A DNA stretch of 64,000 nt from Bacteroidetes bacterium ADurb.Bin145 (GTDB lineage: Bacteria > Bacteroidota > Bacteroidia > Bacteroidales > VadinHA17). The stretch lies in NCBI GenBank assembly GCA_002070505.1, contig MWDJ01000001.1, positions 92,918-156,917 on the forward strand. The letters run 5' to 3'. The translations under genes and the position numbers were made by a program. Below are positions 49,135-58,987 of this stretch, piece by piece. Each line of letters opens with the position of its first letter. Positions within the stretch are counted from its first letter, which is position 1. Under the pieces are notes generated by a model. It was given only the letters and a program-made list of their open reading frames with translations, was not told where the DNA came from and searched no databases.

Positions 49135-51555
49135 TTATCCCTGCAGTTTTCCAAAAATAATCCCTGCAAAAATAAGCATTGCAAGCGATATTATTGAGAT
49201 CGTTAAACCAAAAGCAGGTACCATCACAATTGAAATAAGTATAAAACCTGATGCAGATCCTATGAGATCAGCACTGTATATTGAACCTGAAGCTGAATCT
49301 GATTTTTGTCGAAGAGTTAATTCATTGAATATATGTCCTGTAAGGTAAGCAGGTGGAACTGTGATAATCGAAATAAGCATAACCGGAATAAAGATTCCCC
49401 TGATTTGAAGAATAAAACTGAATGATATAGCAGTTAAAATATAAAATAAAAGAAGACCAAACGATTTTAACCTCAGGGACAGGGATTGTAAAAAAGACAG
49501 ATGCGTTCCGGCTCCAAGAGCAAGACCCGACATCAGCGAAGCGAGAACCAGCCCGGTAAGCTGGTACATATTACCTGCAGCCAGCTGGAGTAGGAGAAGT
49601 ATAATTATCTCAAATCCTGCAAGCGCAGAAGCGCTGAAATACATTATCAGGTTATTCCTTTTAACAGATATCACCGGTAGTGCGAAGAGCAGTAATATTA
49701 ATGCAATGGCAGTGCCCTTCTCACTTAGATCCCTGCTGAAACTCAATGACTGGAAATGAAAACAGGCTATCGGAAAAGCGATACGGTTCTTTCTTATATT
49801 ATGATCGATTGTTGAAAGAATTTCATCAGATCTTTTCTTTATAAGATCATCATCAAGGTAATCAGGGCCGACATAAGTATTCCTGATGCCCTTTTCCTCA
49901 GTCAGAAAGCAAATGTTCGAAGAAACATCATTATCAGAGGCGATGAAATATAGTTTGTTACCTGCAACAGGTATTACATGCCTGAATACTTCCGACATGC
50001 TGTTGAATATTGAAGAATACAGATTAACGGATTCCTGATTCAGATAACTGTCAGCAGAACCAGGTGAACACATAAAAACACCCTCAGGTGTAAGCTTTTT
50101 TTTCAGGAGTTTAAAAAACTCAAGGGTATAATAACGATTAAGCGACAGAGTTGACGGAGGTGGAAGTAAGAGGATAGCTACATCGAACTGTCCGCTACTT
50201 TTCTTAATATATGTAAATGCATCCCTATTCTCAATTATCAGCCGTTTATCAAGGACTGAATCTTTCCTTATCAGGGTACTGACAAGCATAGGATCCTGTT
50301 CTATGAAATGTATTTCTTTCAATGGGTATTTAAGCAGTTCCTTTAGCCGTGATTGAAGAAATCCTGAGATCAGCAGTACTTTATCAGGTTTCTCTTTCTG
50401 AAGCATTGCATAATGAATGTCTTCTTCACGTTCCGTAACATCGTCATTATACGAAAGCAGTCTCTGATTATAATAGACGCTCTTTTCTCCGGAATATTCA
50501 CCTTCAGTAATATTCCCATAGGGAGAATCCTTTGTTTCCTGAACTTCAATCCCTGGTAAGAGCAGCTGTCTGAAGAACTGATCCGGATCAGAAAATATTA
50601 CAATACCGGCAATAGTAATGAACAGTATTTTCAGGGAGAATTTTATCCTGGCATTCTTCGTAAAAAAAGTCAGGATCACAAACGAAAGGTTCAGAAGGAT
50701 AATAAGGAGCAATAGCTTGTATGTATTTATGAGTCCTGAGGTAAGCACCGACAGCAGGAGGCCGGCAATAATTCCGCCTGTTGTTTCTACAGAAAAAGAT
50801 TTGCCGGGATTCAATCCCTTAGCTGCTTTCGCAGCTGACAGCAGCTTAACAAATGTGAATCCTGAAGTGATGCAGAAGGGGATAAGCAGGAGGATTGTAA
50901 ATATTATACTAGTTAAAAGCGAGGGTGTCTCTCCGGTCTCCAGGAATAACCGTGATAATAGGATCATCATCAGTAAGGAGATCAGCGGGGTAATGGAAAA
51001 CATGAAATTGATCCGCTTTATATCGTTTATTTCCGACCTGACTGCAAAAAGAGCTCCCAAGGCTGATGCAATGAGCCAGGAAGCAAGAAAGACCCCAGTG
51101 ATAAGCTCGTAACCTCCTGAAATATTAAGTAACTCCCTGATTAACAGGATCTGCACGGATGTGCTTATAAAACCTATAACAAATAAGTTGGGGATTATCA
51201 CGGAAGGGTCCGTTATAGGAATACTGACGGATGCTTCAGAACTTTTTGACCCTGAAAAGAGCTCTCTATAGTAGGAGAGATGCCACAGGAAATGAAATAT
51301 ACCGGTTACACCCAGGCAGATCCCTGTTTCAACATGCCATTTCAGAATTGAATCTATGAACTGTATATTCCACTTGTAATTGATCTGAAGAGCAGTGAAA
51401 ATCCCGGCAAGAGCAGTGAACAGGAAAGATACTGCCAGCACGCTGTTCCATATCTTCCTGTGAAGGCTTCTTGAATAGATTCCTGTTTTGCAGAAAAGCC
51501 AGCTTAAAAGGTAAAGGAGTGAAACAGTTATAACTGTTCCGCTAACATGGTACAT
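49135..51555 (-). CDS. Polytopic membrane protein with spermidine-synthase-like domain
   Basis: The 806-residue protein has about three N-terminal membrane helices, then a set of about seven (VIIPNLFVIGFISTSVQILLIRELL onwards). Residues about 345-590 form a soluble spermidine-synthase-like domain (SPYGNITEG, VLLISGFLQSRLKELL, IHFIEQDPMLV, FDVAILLLPPPSTLSLNRYY). About seven helices follow. The glycine-rich SAM-binding loop (GGGDG) is replaced by ISGF, so aminopropyl transfer is doubtful. It lies two bases after the Memo-AMMECR1 gene and 24 bases before the radical SAM gene, so it is a likely partner of both. Confidence 0.75.
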   Translation of the reverse strand: MYHVSGTVITVSLLYLLSWLFCKTGIYSRSLHRKIWNSVLAVSFLFTALAGIFTALQINYKWNIQFIDSILKWHVETGICLGVTGIFHFLWHLSYYRELFSGSKSSEASVSIPITDPSVIIPNLFVIGFISTSVQILLIRELLNISGGYELITGVFLASWLIASALGALFAVRSEINDIKRINFMFSITPLISLLMMILLSRLFLETGETPSLLTSIIFTILLLIPFCITSGFTFVKLLSAAKAAKGLNPGKSFSVETTGGIIAGLLLSVLTSGLINTYKLLLLIILLNLSFVILTFFTKNARIKFSLKILFITIAGIVIFSDPDQFFRQLLLPGIEVQETKDSPYGNITEGEYSGEKSVYYNQRLLSYNDDVTEREEDIHYAMLQKEKPDKVLLISGFLQSRLKELLKYPLKEIHFIEQDPMLVSTLIRKDSVLDKRLIIENRDAFTYIKKSSGQFDVAILLLPPPSTLSLNRYYTLEFFKLLKKKLTPEGVFMCSPGSADSYLNQESVNLYSSIFNSMSEVFRHVIPVAGNKLYFIASDNDVSSNICFLTEEKGIRNTYVGPDYLDDDLIKKRSDEILSTIDHNIRKNRIAFPIACFHFQSLSFSRDLSEKGTAIALILLLFALPVISVKRNNLIMYFSASALAGFEIIILLLLQLAAGNMYQLTGLVLASLMSGLALGAGTHLSFLQSLSLRLKSFGLLLFYILTAISFSFILQIRGIFIPVMLISIITVPPAYLTGHIFNELTLRQKSDSASGSIYSADLIGSASGFILISIVMVPAFGLTISIISLAMLIFAGIIFGKLQG

Positions 51556-51557
51556 AA

Positions 51558-53066
51558 CTACTTTCCGTTTTCTTCAAGAACCAGTCCTTCATATATATAA
51601 AGTTCTGCATTTTTCCAGCCATCCCATCCTATGCCGGCTTTATCTCTCGAAGTATAACCAAGAAACTCTTCCACGGTCCAGTTGTTTTCGATTGCAACCT
51701 GTGGCAGCATGGTCCCGGTGCGGAAATCCTTCTTAATGTAGATACCATGTTTCCCCAGTATTATTTCATTTATATTTTTAATCCTTTTCATTGGTCCCAG
51801 GACAGTTATTTCGACATCGGTCTTTTCGTATTCCGCTTTTGTAAGAGGTGAAAAACGTGGATCTTCAAAGGCAGATGAGAGGGCAGACTGTTTTATTACT
51901 TCATAAAGAGGATCCTCTGACAGGAAACGGCCTATACAGCCTCGTAAATTTCCGTTGATCTTAAGTGTCACGAAGGCACCATATTTGTTTTTCAACGCTT
52001 CAGGCATCCTGCTTTCATCAAGAGTGATCCGTTTCTTCTCATACAGCATTGTATGTATGCTGTTCCTTGCAATTGAGAACATCAGGTCTTTTTCTTCCTT
52101 TGTAAATCTGAACTCCCCGGAATTCAATTCTCCTCCGGCGGTTCTTTTTGATATATCGACAAGTGATATGGCATTATAACCAACAACTTCATCTTTTGAG
52201 CCATATGGTGAATCGCCCGAGTTACAATAATCAATTCTTTTAAACTTCAGATCCGGATTATCCTGGGCAAGATAAAGTATGCAAAGTCCCGATGTCCATC
52301 CGCACATGCTTGTTAATAGTCCGGGGATCGTTTTTGCAGTGTTTTTTCTGATTGCTGCAAGAAACTTGTCAGGATCACCCGTCAAAATTCCTTCAGCAGT
52401 TCGTTTATCATTCTCAACGGCATCCTTATATGACGGATAATGTGAGAAGTCACTGCTTATTACAAATAAGTTTTCCGGAGTGAACCATGGTCTAAGAGCT
52501 TCTGCAATTTCTTTTATGATTTTAGTGTTGTCGGTGCCAATTACTATTGGAACGATTGCTGGTGTATTCGTATAATAATACTGGATCAGCGGCACCTGGA
52601 CTTCCAGGTTATGATCCCTGAGATGAGCATCAACAGGGAACTGAAAGACCTTGTTTTCAGCCTTGAGTTTATCTGCTATCTCACGGTTAACCTTAGCTTT
52701 ACCAAGAGGAGTTATAAAATCGCCGGTATTATAAACAGAAGCTCCCTGAAAAGAAATAACATGGCTGGAACCAATAATGAAAATATTTTTATAAGTGGTG
52801 TTTTTTGGCGTTACAGAAAAACCTGCAGCAGCAGTTTTGCCGGAGTAAACGTAGCCTGCATGGGGAACAATGATTGCCCTTACTTCAGCATTTTCCGATG
52901 TCTTCCTGCAATCATTAAAAAGCTGAGAAATGTCTTTATTAAGTGTCTCTTTATCGGCAGAGTAAAACCTGCCTGCTGCATACGGTTGTCTGTCAACGGA
53001 TTTGCCCTGTGAGAATATTTCCATGATATTTAATATTGAAAACAATACAATAATTATTGTCCGCAT
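51558..53066 (-). CDS. amrBA: Exported Memo-AMMECR1 fusion (AmmeMemoRadiSam system proteins B and A)
   Basis: The 502-residue protein fuses the two other AmmeMemoRadiSam components. A signal peptide is evident (MRTIIIVLFSILNIMEIFSQ). Residues about 25-300 are the Memo domain (RPYAAGRFYSADK appears as RQPYAAGRFY; VPHAGYVYSGKTAAAGF; FVISSDFSHYPSYKDA; MCGWTSGLCILYLA), a fold related to extradiol dioxygenases with candidate metal ligands His in VPHAGY and SHYP. Residues about 315-500 are AMMECR1 (FVTLKINGNLRGCIGRF, SSAFEDPRFSPLTKAEYEKTDVEITVLGPM). It is first in the locus. The predicted export of these usually cytosolic-type domains is notable. Confidence 0.88.
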   Translation of the reverse strand: MRTIIIVLFSILNIMEIFSQGKSVDRQPYAAGRFYSADKETLNKDISQLFNDCRKTSENAEVRAIIVPHAGYVYSGKTAAAGFSVTPKNTTYKNIFIIGSSHVISFQGASVYNTGDFITPLGKAKVNREIADKLKAENKVFQFPVDAHLRDHNLEVQVPLIQYYYTNTPAIVPIVIGTDNTKIIKEIAEALRPWFTPENLFVISSDFSHYPSYKDAVENDKRTAEGILTGDPDKFLAAIRKNTAKTIPGLLTSMCGWTSGLCILYLAQDNPDLKFKRIDYCNSGDSPYGSKDEVVGYNAISLVDISKRTAGGELNSGEFRFTKEEKDLMFSIARNSIHTMLYEKKRITLDESRMPEALKNKYGAFVTLKINGNLRGCIGRFLSEDPLYEVIKQSALSSAFEDPRFSPLTKAEYEKTDVEITVLGPMKRIKNINEIILGKHGIYIKKDFRTGTMLPQVAIENNWTVEEFLGYTSRDKAGIGWDGWKNAELYIYEGLVLEENGK

Positions 53067-53150
53067 GGTATAATACAGTTTGGAGTAATAAAGTTATACC
53101 AAAAAAACAAGATAAAGAATATTGTAAGGATTTGTTTGGGAAAAGACAAT

Positions 53151-53606
53151 CTAAACCAGGACCATTGATTCCTTGATTATGCCACCGTTATCGTCAGTGC
53201 CATATATTTTTATTCCAAGGCTTATTGTTGGAGTGCCGACCATATCCAGGACAGGGCTTAGAGCTTCCTTGACATCCTCGGTTTCCATACTGTCGAATTC
53301 TTCTATATCGAAATAAAGATGTATAATAAGGGTGTTTTCAGGCTGCTTCATGGAACATAATGCCTTCACTATTTTTGCTATCCAGATCACTGAAGCAGTG
53401 TTGAAGTACTCAAGGTTTAGCCGGAGATTGGTGGTCTGGCGTGGTTTCTTCACATATTCCTGAACCCATTCAAGTATGCTCTCGTATAATTTTGCAGGAT
53501 TCTCAGGAATAGATTTGCCGGAAAATATTAGTTCCCCTGTCAGATGGTTAAGATCTATTTGAGGAGTCTTTACTGTGGACTCAATATATACATTATTCAA
53601 TTCCAC
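53151..53606 (-). CDS. SiaC-family (DUF1987) regulatory phosphoprotein
   Basis: This 151-residue protein has the DUF1987 pattern: STVKTPQIDLNHLTGELIFSGKSIPENPAKLYESILEWVQEY (in segments), LRLNLEYFNTASVIWIAKIV, and LSPVLDMVGTPTISLGIKIYG. SiaC of Pseudomonas binds a diguanylate cyclase and is controlled by phosphorylation of a Thr in the segment equivalent to YFNTAS. No SiaA/SiaB phosphatase-kinase or GGDEF gene lies nearby, so this copy is an orphan in the window. Its role is inferred from family only. Confidence 0.8.
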   Translation of the reverse strand: MELNNVYIESTVKTPQIDLNHLTGELIFSGKSIPENPAKLYESILEWVQEYVKKPRQTTNLRLNLEYFNTASVIWIAKIVKALCSMKQPENTLIIHLYFDIEEFDSMETEDVKEALSPVLDMVGTPTISLGIKIYGTDDNGGIIKESMVLV

Positions 53607-53803
53607 CTGACAATAATATGGTTACGAAACTTTGTTATTAATCCTAAACCAAAAATATAATAACTTTTCATTTGTTTTATAATTTTCATCAAAAAGAAAT
53701 CCCCAATTGTCAAAAAAAATTGTTGATTAATATATCTTGAGCCGTTTTTTCGAATAACAGGACAGGTTTTGCGCATTATTATGGAGGCCAGATATTAAAA
53801 TAT

Positions 53804-53811
53804 TATATTTG
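53804..53811 (+). promoter_or_regulatory. -7 promoter element of argS, decides its start
   Basis: TATATTTG matches TAnnTTTG exactly. The longest argS frame would start with the TTG at 53809-53811, inside this box, so the ATG at 53833, 22 bases on, is the better start. Confidence 0.5.
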
Positions 53812-53832
53812 CTGCCTGTAAATATACCAAGT

Positions 53833-55620
53833 ATGGAGGGCTTTTTAAAAGAAAGGATAAAAGAGGGTGTCAGGGCGCTCTATAACGCTGATATAGGGGA
53901 TGATCTGATTCAGTTGCAGGAAACCAGAAAGGATTTCAAAGGCGACTTTACATTGATAGTTTTTCCATTGCTGCGTTTTTCAAAAAATACTCCTGAAAAG
54001 ACTGGGGAAACTCTTGGTGAATACCTGAAGACATCCTGCTCTCAGATATCAGGATTTAATGTAATAAAAGGATTCCTGAATCTTGAGATATCAGAAAAAT
54101 GGTGGATATCCTATTTTCGTGAATTGGCAAAGGATGAAAATCTGCTTGGTCGTTGCCGCGTATCTGACCCTGGAACTATCCTTGTCGAGTACTCTTCACC
54201 AAATACAAATAAGCCTCTTCACCTCGGACACATACGAAATAACCTGCTCGGATTTTCTCTTTTCAGGATACTTCAGGCGTGCGGACATAATGTTATAAAG
54301 ACAAACATTGTGAATGACAGGGGCATACATATCTGCAAATCAATGCTGGCCTGGCAAAAATTCGGCAATGGAGAAACACCTGAGTCGTCAGGCATGAAAG
54401 GTGATCACCTGGTTGGAAAATATTACGTACTTTTTGAAAAGATGTATAAGTTCCAGGCTGAAGAGCTGATGGCAAAAGGTGTCGAACCGGGTGAAGCTAA
54501 AAACAATGCTCCGCTGATAAGGGAAGCAAGGGAAATGCTTGTTAAATGGGAATCAGGCGACAAGGAAGTTATGGATCTCTGGCACATGATGAATTCATGG
54601 GTATACGAGGGATTTGACAAAACCTATAAGGCCCTCGGAGTCGATTTTGACAAGATATATTACGAATCTGAAACATATAAGATCGGACGTGAAATTGTAT
54701 TGTCTTCCCTCGAGAACAATGTTCTGTACAGAAATGAAGACAGCTCCATCTGGGTTGACCTGACCGCCGAGGGATTGGATCAGAAACTTCTGCTTCGTTC
54801 AGACGGGACAGCCGTGTATATGACTCAGGATCTTGGAACCGCTGTACTCAGGCATAAGGAATATAATTTTGATAAATGCCTGTATGTTGTTGGTAATGAA
54901 CAAAATTATCATTTTCAGGTACTTAAGGCAGTTCTTAAGAAGATGGGCTATTCGTGGGCAGATGGATTATATCACTTTTCATATGGGATGGTTGAACTCC
55001 CTGAAGGTAAGATGAAGTCACGGGAAGGTACAGTTGTCGATGCCGACGACCTGATTATTGAGATGAAAGAAACTGCAAGGGAAGTATCCCTTCAGCTTGG
55101 AAAACTTTCGGATTATACCGATGAAGAAAAGGAGGAAATATTCAGGAAAATAGGACTTGGGGCTCTGAAATACTTTATCCTAAAAGTGGATCCAAGGAAA
55201 AACATGACGTTCAATCCTGCCGAATCCATTGATTTTAATGGTAATACAGGGCCATTTATACAGTATACATACGCAAGGATACTGTCAGTATTCAGAAAGG
55301 GTGAACAGATGGGTGTAAAATATGAACCATCACAACTTTCGGATCTGAAAGGAGGGGAGAAAGAAGTTGATCTCGTAAAACTCCTAAGAAGGTTTACGGA
55401 TATCGTTAAGGAATCGGCACAGAGTTACAGCCCTGCTCTTGTGGCAAATTATTGTTATGACCTGGCAAAGGAATACAACCAGTTCTACCATGATTTCTCG
55501 ATTCTCAGTGAAAAGGATGCCGGGATACGGAATTTCCGTCTTGCATTGTCAAAGGTTACAAGTGATATCCTGCACACCGGTATGTGGCTCCTGGGGATCG
55601 AAATGCCTGAAAGGATGTAA
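53833..55620 (+). CDS. argS: Arginyl-tRNA synthetase
   Basis: ArgS charges tRNA-Arg. The 595-residue protein has an N-terminal additional domain (MEGFLKERIKEGVRALYNA, KDFKGDFTLIVFPLLRFSK). The HIGH motif HLGHIRNNLLG is in EYSSPNTNKPLHLGH, and GKMKSREGTVVDADDLI is the KMSKS-type loop. The C-terminal DALR domain has NTGPFIQYTYARILSVFRKG and NYCYDLAKEYNQFYHD. I chose ATG 53833 over the TTG at 53809 because of the promoter. ffh follows 30 bases downstream. Confidence 0.97.
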   Translation: MEGFLKERIKEGVRALYNADIGDDLIQLQETRKDFKGDFTLIVFPLLRFSKNTPEKTGETLGEYLKTSCSQISGFNVIKGFLNLEISEKWWISYFRELAKDENLLGRCRVSDPGTILVEYSSPNTNKPLHLGHIRNNLLGFSLFRILQACGHNVIKTNIVNDRGIHICKSMLAWQKFGNGETPESSGMKGDHLVGKYYVLFEKMYKFQAEELMAKGVEPGEAKNNAPLIREAREMLVKWESGDKEVMDLWHMMNSWVYEGFDKTYKALGVDFDKIYYESETYKIGREIVLSSLENNVLYRNEDSSIWVDLTAEGLDQKLLLRSDGTAVYMTQDLGTAVLRHKEYNFDKCLYVVGNEQNYHFQVLKAVLKKMGYSWADGLYHFSYGMVELPEGKMKSREGTVVDADDLIIEMKETAREVSLQLGKLSDYTDEEKEEIFRKIGLGALKYFILKVDPRKNMTFNPAESIDFNGNTGPFIQYTYARILSVFRKGEQMGVKYEPSQLSDLKGGEKEVDLVKLLRRFTDIVKESAQSYSPALVANYCYDLAKEYNQFYHDFSILSEKDAGIRNFRLALSKVTSDILHTGMWLLGIEMPERM

Positions 55621-55650
55621 TAAACTAAATGTATAATACGCTATAATTAA

Positions 55651-56970
55651 ATGTTTGAGAATTTAAGTGAACGACTTGAGAAGTCTTTTAAGATACTTAA
55701 GGGACAGGGGAGGATATCTGAGATCAATATAGCAGAAACACTGAAAGAAGTCCGCAGGGCTCTGCTTGACGCTGATGTCAATTTTAAGATAGCCAAGCAG
55801 TTTACAGATAATGTCAAAGCAAAGGCCATTGGACAGGAAGTACTTAAGTCGGTCAATCCGTCACAAATGATTGTAAAAATCGTTCATGACGAGCTGGCCC
55901 AGCTGATGGGAGGAGATAAAACTGATATAAACATCAAAATCAATCCTGCCATTATACTTATAGCAGGTCTCCAGGGGTCCGGAAAAACAACATTCAGCGG
56001 TAAACTGGCCAAATGGGTAAAGGCTAAAAGAAGTAAAAGACCTTTGTTGGCTGCCTGTGACGTTTATCGTCCTGCTGCTATTGAGCAGCTGAAAATAATT
56101 GGACAGCAGGTCGAAGTCCCTGTTTATGTCGAGGAAGGTAATCTTAATCCTCTTCAGATTGCAAGGAATGCCGTGAAGGAAGCAAAAATGAACGGGAATG
56201 ATGTAGTTATAATTGATACAGCTGGACGCCTTGCTGTTGATGAGGAGATGATGAAGGAGATCGCTTCAATAAAGGATGCCGTCAATCCTCATGAGATCCT
56301 GTTTGTGGTCGATTCCATGACAGGACAGGATGCTGTCAATACGGCCAGGGAATTTAATGAAAGGCTTGACTTTGATGGTGTTGTACTGACCAAACTGGAT
56401 GGCGACACCCGTGGTGGGGCAGCACTTTCAATCAGGTCAGTTGTGAATAAACCAATCAAATTCGTGAGCTCCGGGGAAAAAATGGATGCCATCGATATCT
56501 TTTACCCGGTGAGAATGGCTGACAGGATATTGGGAATGGGCGACATCGTTTCTCTTGTTGAAAAAGCCCAGGAACAATACGACGTTGAAGAAGCCAGGAA
56601 GCTGCAGAAAAAGATTGCCAGGGACCAGTTCGATTTCAATGATTTTATTGCGCAGATCCAGCAAATCAAGAAAATGGGAAATGTCAAGGACCTTATGGCA
56701 ATGATACCTGGAGTGGGTAAAGCCATAAAAGACCTTGATATTGACGATGATGCTTTTAAAAGCATTGAGGCTATTATAAAAAGTATGACACCCGAGGAAA
56801 GAACTAATCCGGTTGTGCTTAACGGAAGCCGGAGAAAGAGGATAGCCATGGGAAGCGGTACTACGGTGCAGGATGTAAATAAACTGCTGAAACAATTTGA
56901 CGAGACGAGGAAAATGATGAAGATGATGACAAAAGGCAATAACCCTGCCAGGCTTCTAAACAGAAGATAA
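55651..56970 (+). CDS. ffh: Signal recognition particle GTPase Ffh
   Basis: Ffh targets nascent membrane proteins to the Sec translocon with 4.5S RNA. It has an N domain (MFENLSERLEKSFKILKGQGRI), G1 IAGLQGSGKTTFSGKLAKW, G3 VIIDTAGRLAVDEEMM, G4/closing VVLTKLDGDTRGGAALSI, and an M domain rich in methionine (FNDFIAQIQQIKKMGNVKDLMAMIPG, ETRKMMKMMTKG). At 439 residues the length is standard. I found no SRP RNA gene in the window. Confidence 0.98.
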   Translation: MFENLSERLEKSFKILKGQGRISEINIAETLKEVRRALLDADVNFKIAKQFTDNVKAKAIGQEVLKSVNPSQMIVKIVHDELAQLMGGDKTDINIKINPAIILIAGLQGSGKTTFSGKLAKWVKAKRSKRPLLAACDVYRPAAIEQLKIIGQQVEVPVYVEEGNLNPLQIARNAVKEAKMNGNDVVIIDTAGRLAVDEEMMKEIASIKDAVNPHEILFVVDSMTGQDAVNTAREFNERLDFDGVVLTKLDGDTRGGAALSIRSVVNKPIKFVSSGEKMDAIDIFYPVRMADRILGMGDIVSLVEKAQEQYDVEEARKLQKKIARDQFDFNDFIAQIQQIKKMGNVKDLMAMIPGVGKAIKDLDIDDDAFKSIEAIIKSMTPEERTNPVVLNGSRRKRIAMGSGTTVQDVNKLLKQFDETRKMMKMMTKGNNPARLLNRR

Positions 56971-56979
56971 TCAGAAATC

Positions 56980-57864
56980 ATGTATATAGTTATTAACGGT
57001 AAAGAAATTGCTTCACTTATCAGAAAAGAAATTGCAGATGAGGTCGACCGGATTAAAAAAGAAGGGAAGAAAATACCTCATCTGGCAGCAATACTTGTCG
57101 GTAACGATCCTTCAAGCCATACTTATGTGGCAAATAAAGTAAAAGATTGTGAGGAAGTTGGTTTCCGCTCCACCCTCATCACTTATGACGCCTCAACAGC
57201 TGAAAATATCCTTCTTGAAAAGGTAGCGGAACTTAACAGCGATGATGATATCGATGGCTTCATAGTACAAATACCCCTTCCTGACCAGATTTCAGAAAAC
57301 AAGATCATTGAATCGATCAATCCATTGAAGGATGTTGATGGGTTTCACCCGGTCAACATAGGGAAAATGGTAACGGGACTGCCGGGTTATCTGCCGGCGA
57401 CTCCTTACGGGATCGTTGAACTGATCAAACGATATAAAATCGAGACTTCCGGAAAGAGCTGTGTCGTTATAGGGCGTAGTAACATAGTAGGAAGACCTGT
57501 AAGTATATTACTGTCCCAGAAAGGGATGGATGCCACTGTAACAGTCGTTCACAGCAGAACAAGGAACATTTCAGATATCCTGAAGGAGGCTGACATAATA
57601 ATAGCTGCGCTGGGATCACCTTCGTTTGTTAAGGCTGAAATGGTAAAAGAAGGAGCTGTAGTGATAGATGTTGGCACAACAAGGATTGAAGCTCCCGGGA
57701 CCAGATCGGGATGGAGACTTGCAGGTGATGTTGATTTTGTTAATGTTGCTCCAAAGTGCTCGTTTATTACTCCAGTCCCCGGAGGTGTAGGTCCTATGAC
57801 ACGAGTTTCGCTTCTCAGGAATACACTTGTTGCTGCTAAAAGAAAGCAGGAAACTACCGGCTGA
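56980..57864 (+). CDS. folD: Methylenetetrahydrofolate dehydrogenase / cyclohydrolase FolD
   Basis: FolD interconverts 5,10-methylene-, methenyl- and 10-formyl-tetrahydrofolate. Motifs: [28 protein letters not shown] (with catalytic Lys), [52 protein letters not shown] (NADP site), and [22 protein letters not shown]. The length of 294 residues is normal. It lies nine bases after ffh and probably shares its mRNA. Confidence 0.97.
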   Translation: MYIVINGKEIASLIRKEIADEVDRIKKEGKKIPHLAAILVGNDPSSHTYVANKVKDCEEVGFRSTLITYDASTAENILLEKVAELNSDDDIDGFIVQIPLPDQISENKIIESINPLKDVDGFHPVNIGKMVTGLPGYLPATPYGIVELIKRYKIETSGKSCVVIGRSNIVGRPVSILLSQKGMDATVTVVHSRTRNISDILKEADIIIAALGSPSFVKAEMVKEGAVVIDVGTTRIEAPGTRSGWRLAGDVDFVNVAPKCSFITPVPGGVGPMTRVSLLRNTLVAAKRKQETTG

Positions 57865-57873
57865 AATTAGTGA

Positions 57874-58911
57874 TCACTTAATACTAACTCCGGCAAAATA
57901 GAGATCATACAGGCCTTTTCCCCCGGGTCTGTTGGAGGAGAAAACAAGAAAATGATTTGAAAAATCAGCATGAGATCCAATCACAGGCCGGTATTCATCG
58001 TAATGTGTATTGATTTTAGGACCAAAATTAACAGGTGAATTCCATTTACCATTTTCAAATTTTGAGTAATAGAGATCATATCCGCCTATACCTCCCGGAC
58101 GGTCCGATGCAAAAACCATTATATCCCTGCAAACCATAGGGCATTTGTCATTAGATGAATTGTTTATACTGTCAACCGGTACAGATGGTTCATAGGTGGA
58201 GTTGAACCATGTTGTCAGATTGGTCTCTGCCGGCCTTCTTTTTAAATATATGTCGAAATTTCCGCCAATATTAGTTGAAAAGTATACAGTGTCCATATTT
58301 GTATCCATGCACAGATAGGCATCATCAGCCCCCGTGTTAAGCAGCTGGACAGGGTATGGCCCGGAAATTGCAGGGAGATTTGATCCGTTAGCAGGTTGAT
58401 TCTTAAAATAATAGAAATCCATATTCCCGCTTTGATTTACTGATGATAAGATCATATATTCATAGCCATCAACTGTACTTACACGCCTGTAAGGACCAAG
58501 GTCATCACCTGTTGTATTGGCAGCATCTATTAGCTTTGAAAGAAAAGCATTTTGCTCAGAACCTGTCTCTACAATGAATTCACCGGTGGTCTGATCCCAG
58601 TTAAAATGTAACTGCCCCTGTATCAGGTCGTATTGTTCACCGGTGTAGGTCCTGTTGCTTGAAATTATTGACATTATATTCCCGAATAACAGATAAGATT
58701 CAGGATCAGTCTCTTCTATTACAAGATCAATGTTGGTAATTTCAAGATCATCATATTGAGAGTTGAGATCATCAAGTATTATAGTAGAATCAGGAAATAC
58801 TCCCTTCGGGAACTTTACAGGATTCTCTGTTTTTTTGCATGAAGTGATACATAAGGAGAAAAATATCACATAAAAAAGTACCTGCAGAGTTTTAACTGAT
58901 GGTTTTTTCAT
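57874..58911 (-). CDS. Lipoprotein with PD40-type beta-propeller repeats
   Basis: The 345-residue lipoprotein has the signal LFYVIFFSLCITSC (Cys about 25 lipidated). The rest shows WD40-like PD40 repeats (FYYFKNQPANGSNLPAISGP, VYFSTNIGGNFDIYLKRRP, VFASDRPGGIGGYDLYYSKFENGKW, VFSSNRPGGKGLYDLYFA), the type found in TolB and in OmpA-linked Bacteroidota surface lipoproteins. No OmpA domain is present. It has its own -7 element 25 bases upstream. Its ligand is unknown. Confidence 0.75.
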   Translation of the reverse strand: MKKPSVKTLQVLFYVIFFSLCITSCKKTENPVKFPKGVFPDSTIILDDLNSQYDDLEITNIDLVIEETDPESYLLFGNIMSIISSNRTYTGEQYDLIQGQLHFNWDQTTGEFIVETGSEQNAFLSKLIDAANTTGDDLGPYRRVSTVDGYEYMILSSVNQSGNMDFYYFKNQPANGSNLPAISGPYPVQLLNTGADDAYLCMDTNMDTVYFSTNIGGNFDIYLKRRPAETNLTTWFNSTYEPSVPVDSINNSSNDKCPMVCRDIMVFASDRPGGIGGYDLYYSKFENGKWNSPVNFGPKINTHYDEYRPVIGSHADFSNHFLVFSSNRPGGKGLYDLYFAGVSIK

Positions 58912-58936
58912 TGTGAACAGGCATATACGTTAATTA

Positions 58937-58944
58937 CAAAGATA
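58937..58944 (-). promoter_or_regulatory. -7 promoter element of the PD40 lipoprotein gene
   Basis: The minus strand reads TATCTTTG, an exact TAnnTTTG match, 25 bases before the ATG. It lies just past the terminator of the candidate small RNA. Confidence 0.45.
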
Positions 58945-58965
58945 TTAATAAAAAATACTTAAATG

Positions 58966-58987
58966 AAAAACCGGGCGAATGCCCGGT
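58966..58987 (-). terminator. Strong rho-independent terminator on the minus strand
   Basis: On the minus strand ACCGGGC-attc-GCCCGGT, a perfect 7-base GC-rich stem with a 4-base loop, is followed by TTTTTC (stem at 58970-58976 and 58981-58987, U-run at 58966-58970). No gene ends here on this strand: the nearest upstream gene (59224) is on the plus strand. It therefore ends a noncoding transcript. Confidence 0.8.

Noticed and set aside
56437..56981. Two long minus-strand open frames of about 150-160 codons
   Set aside because: Both are antisense to ffh, whose GTPase and M domains are unmistakable; no promoter or start signal was seen.
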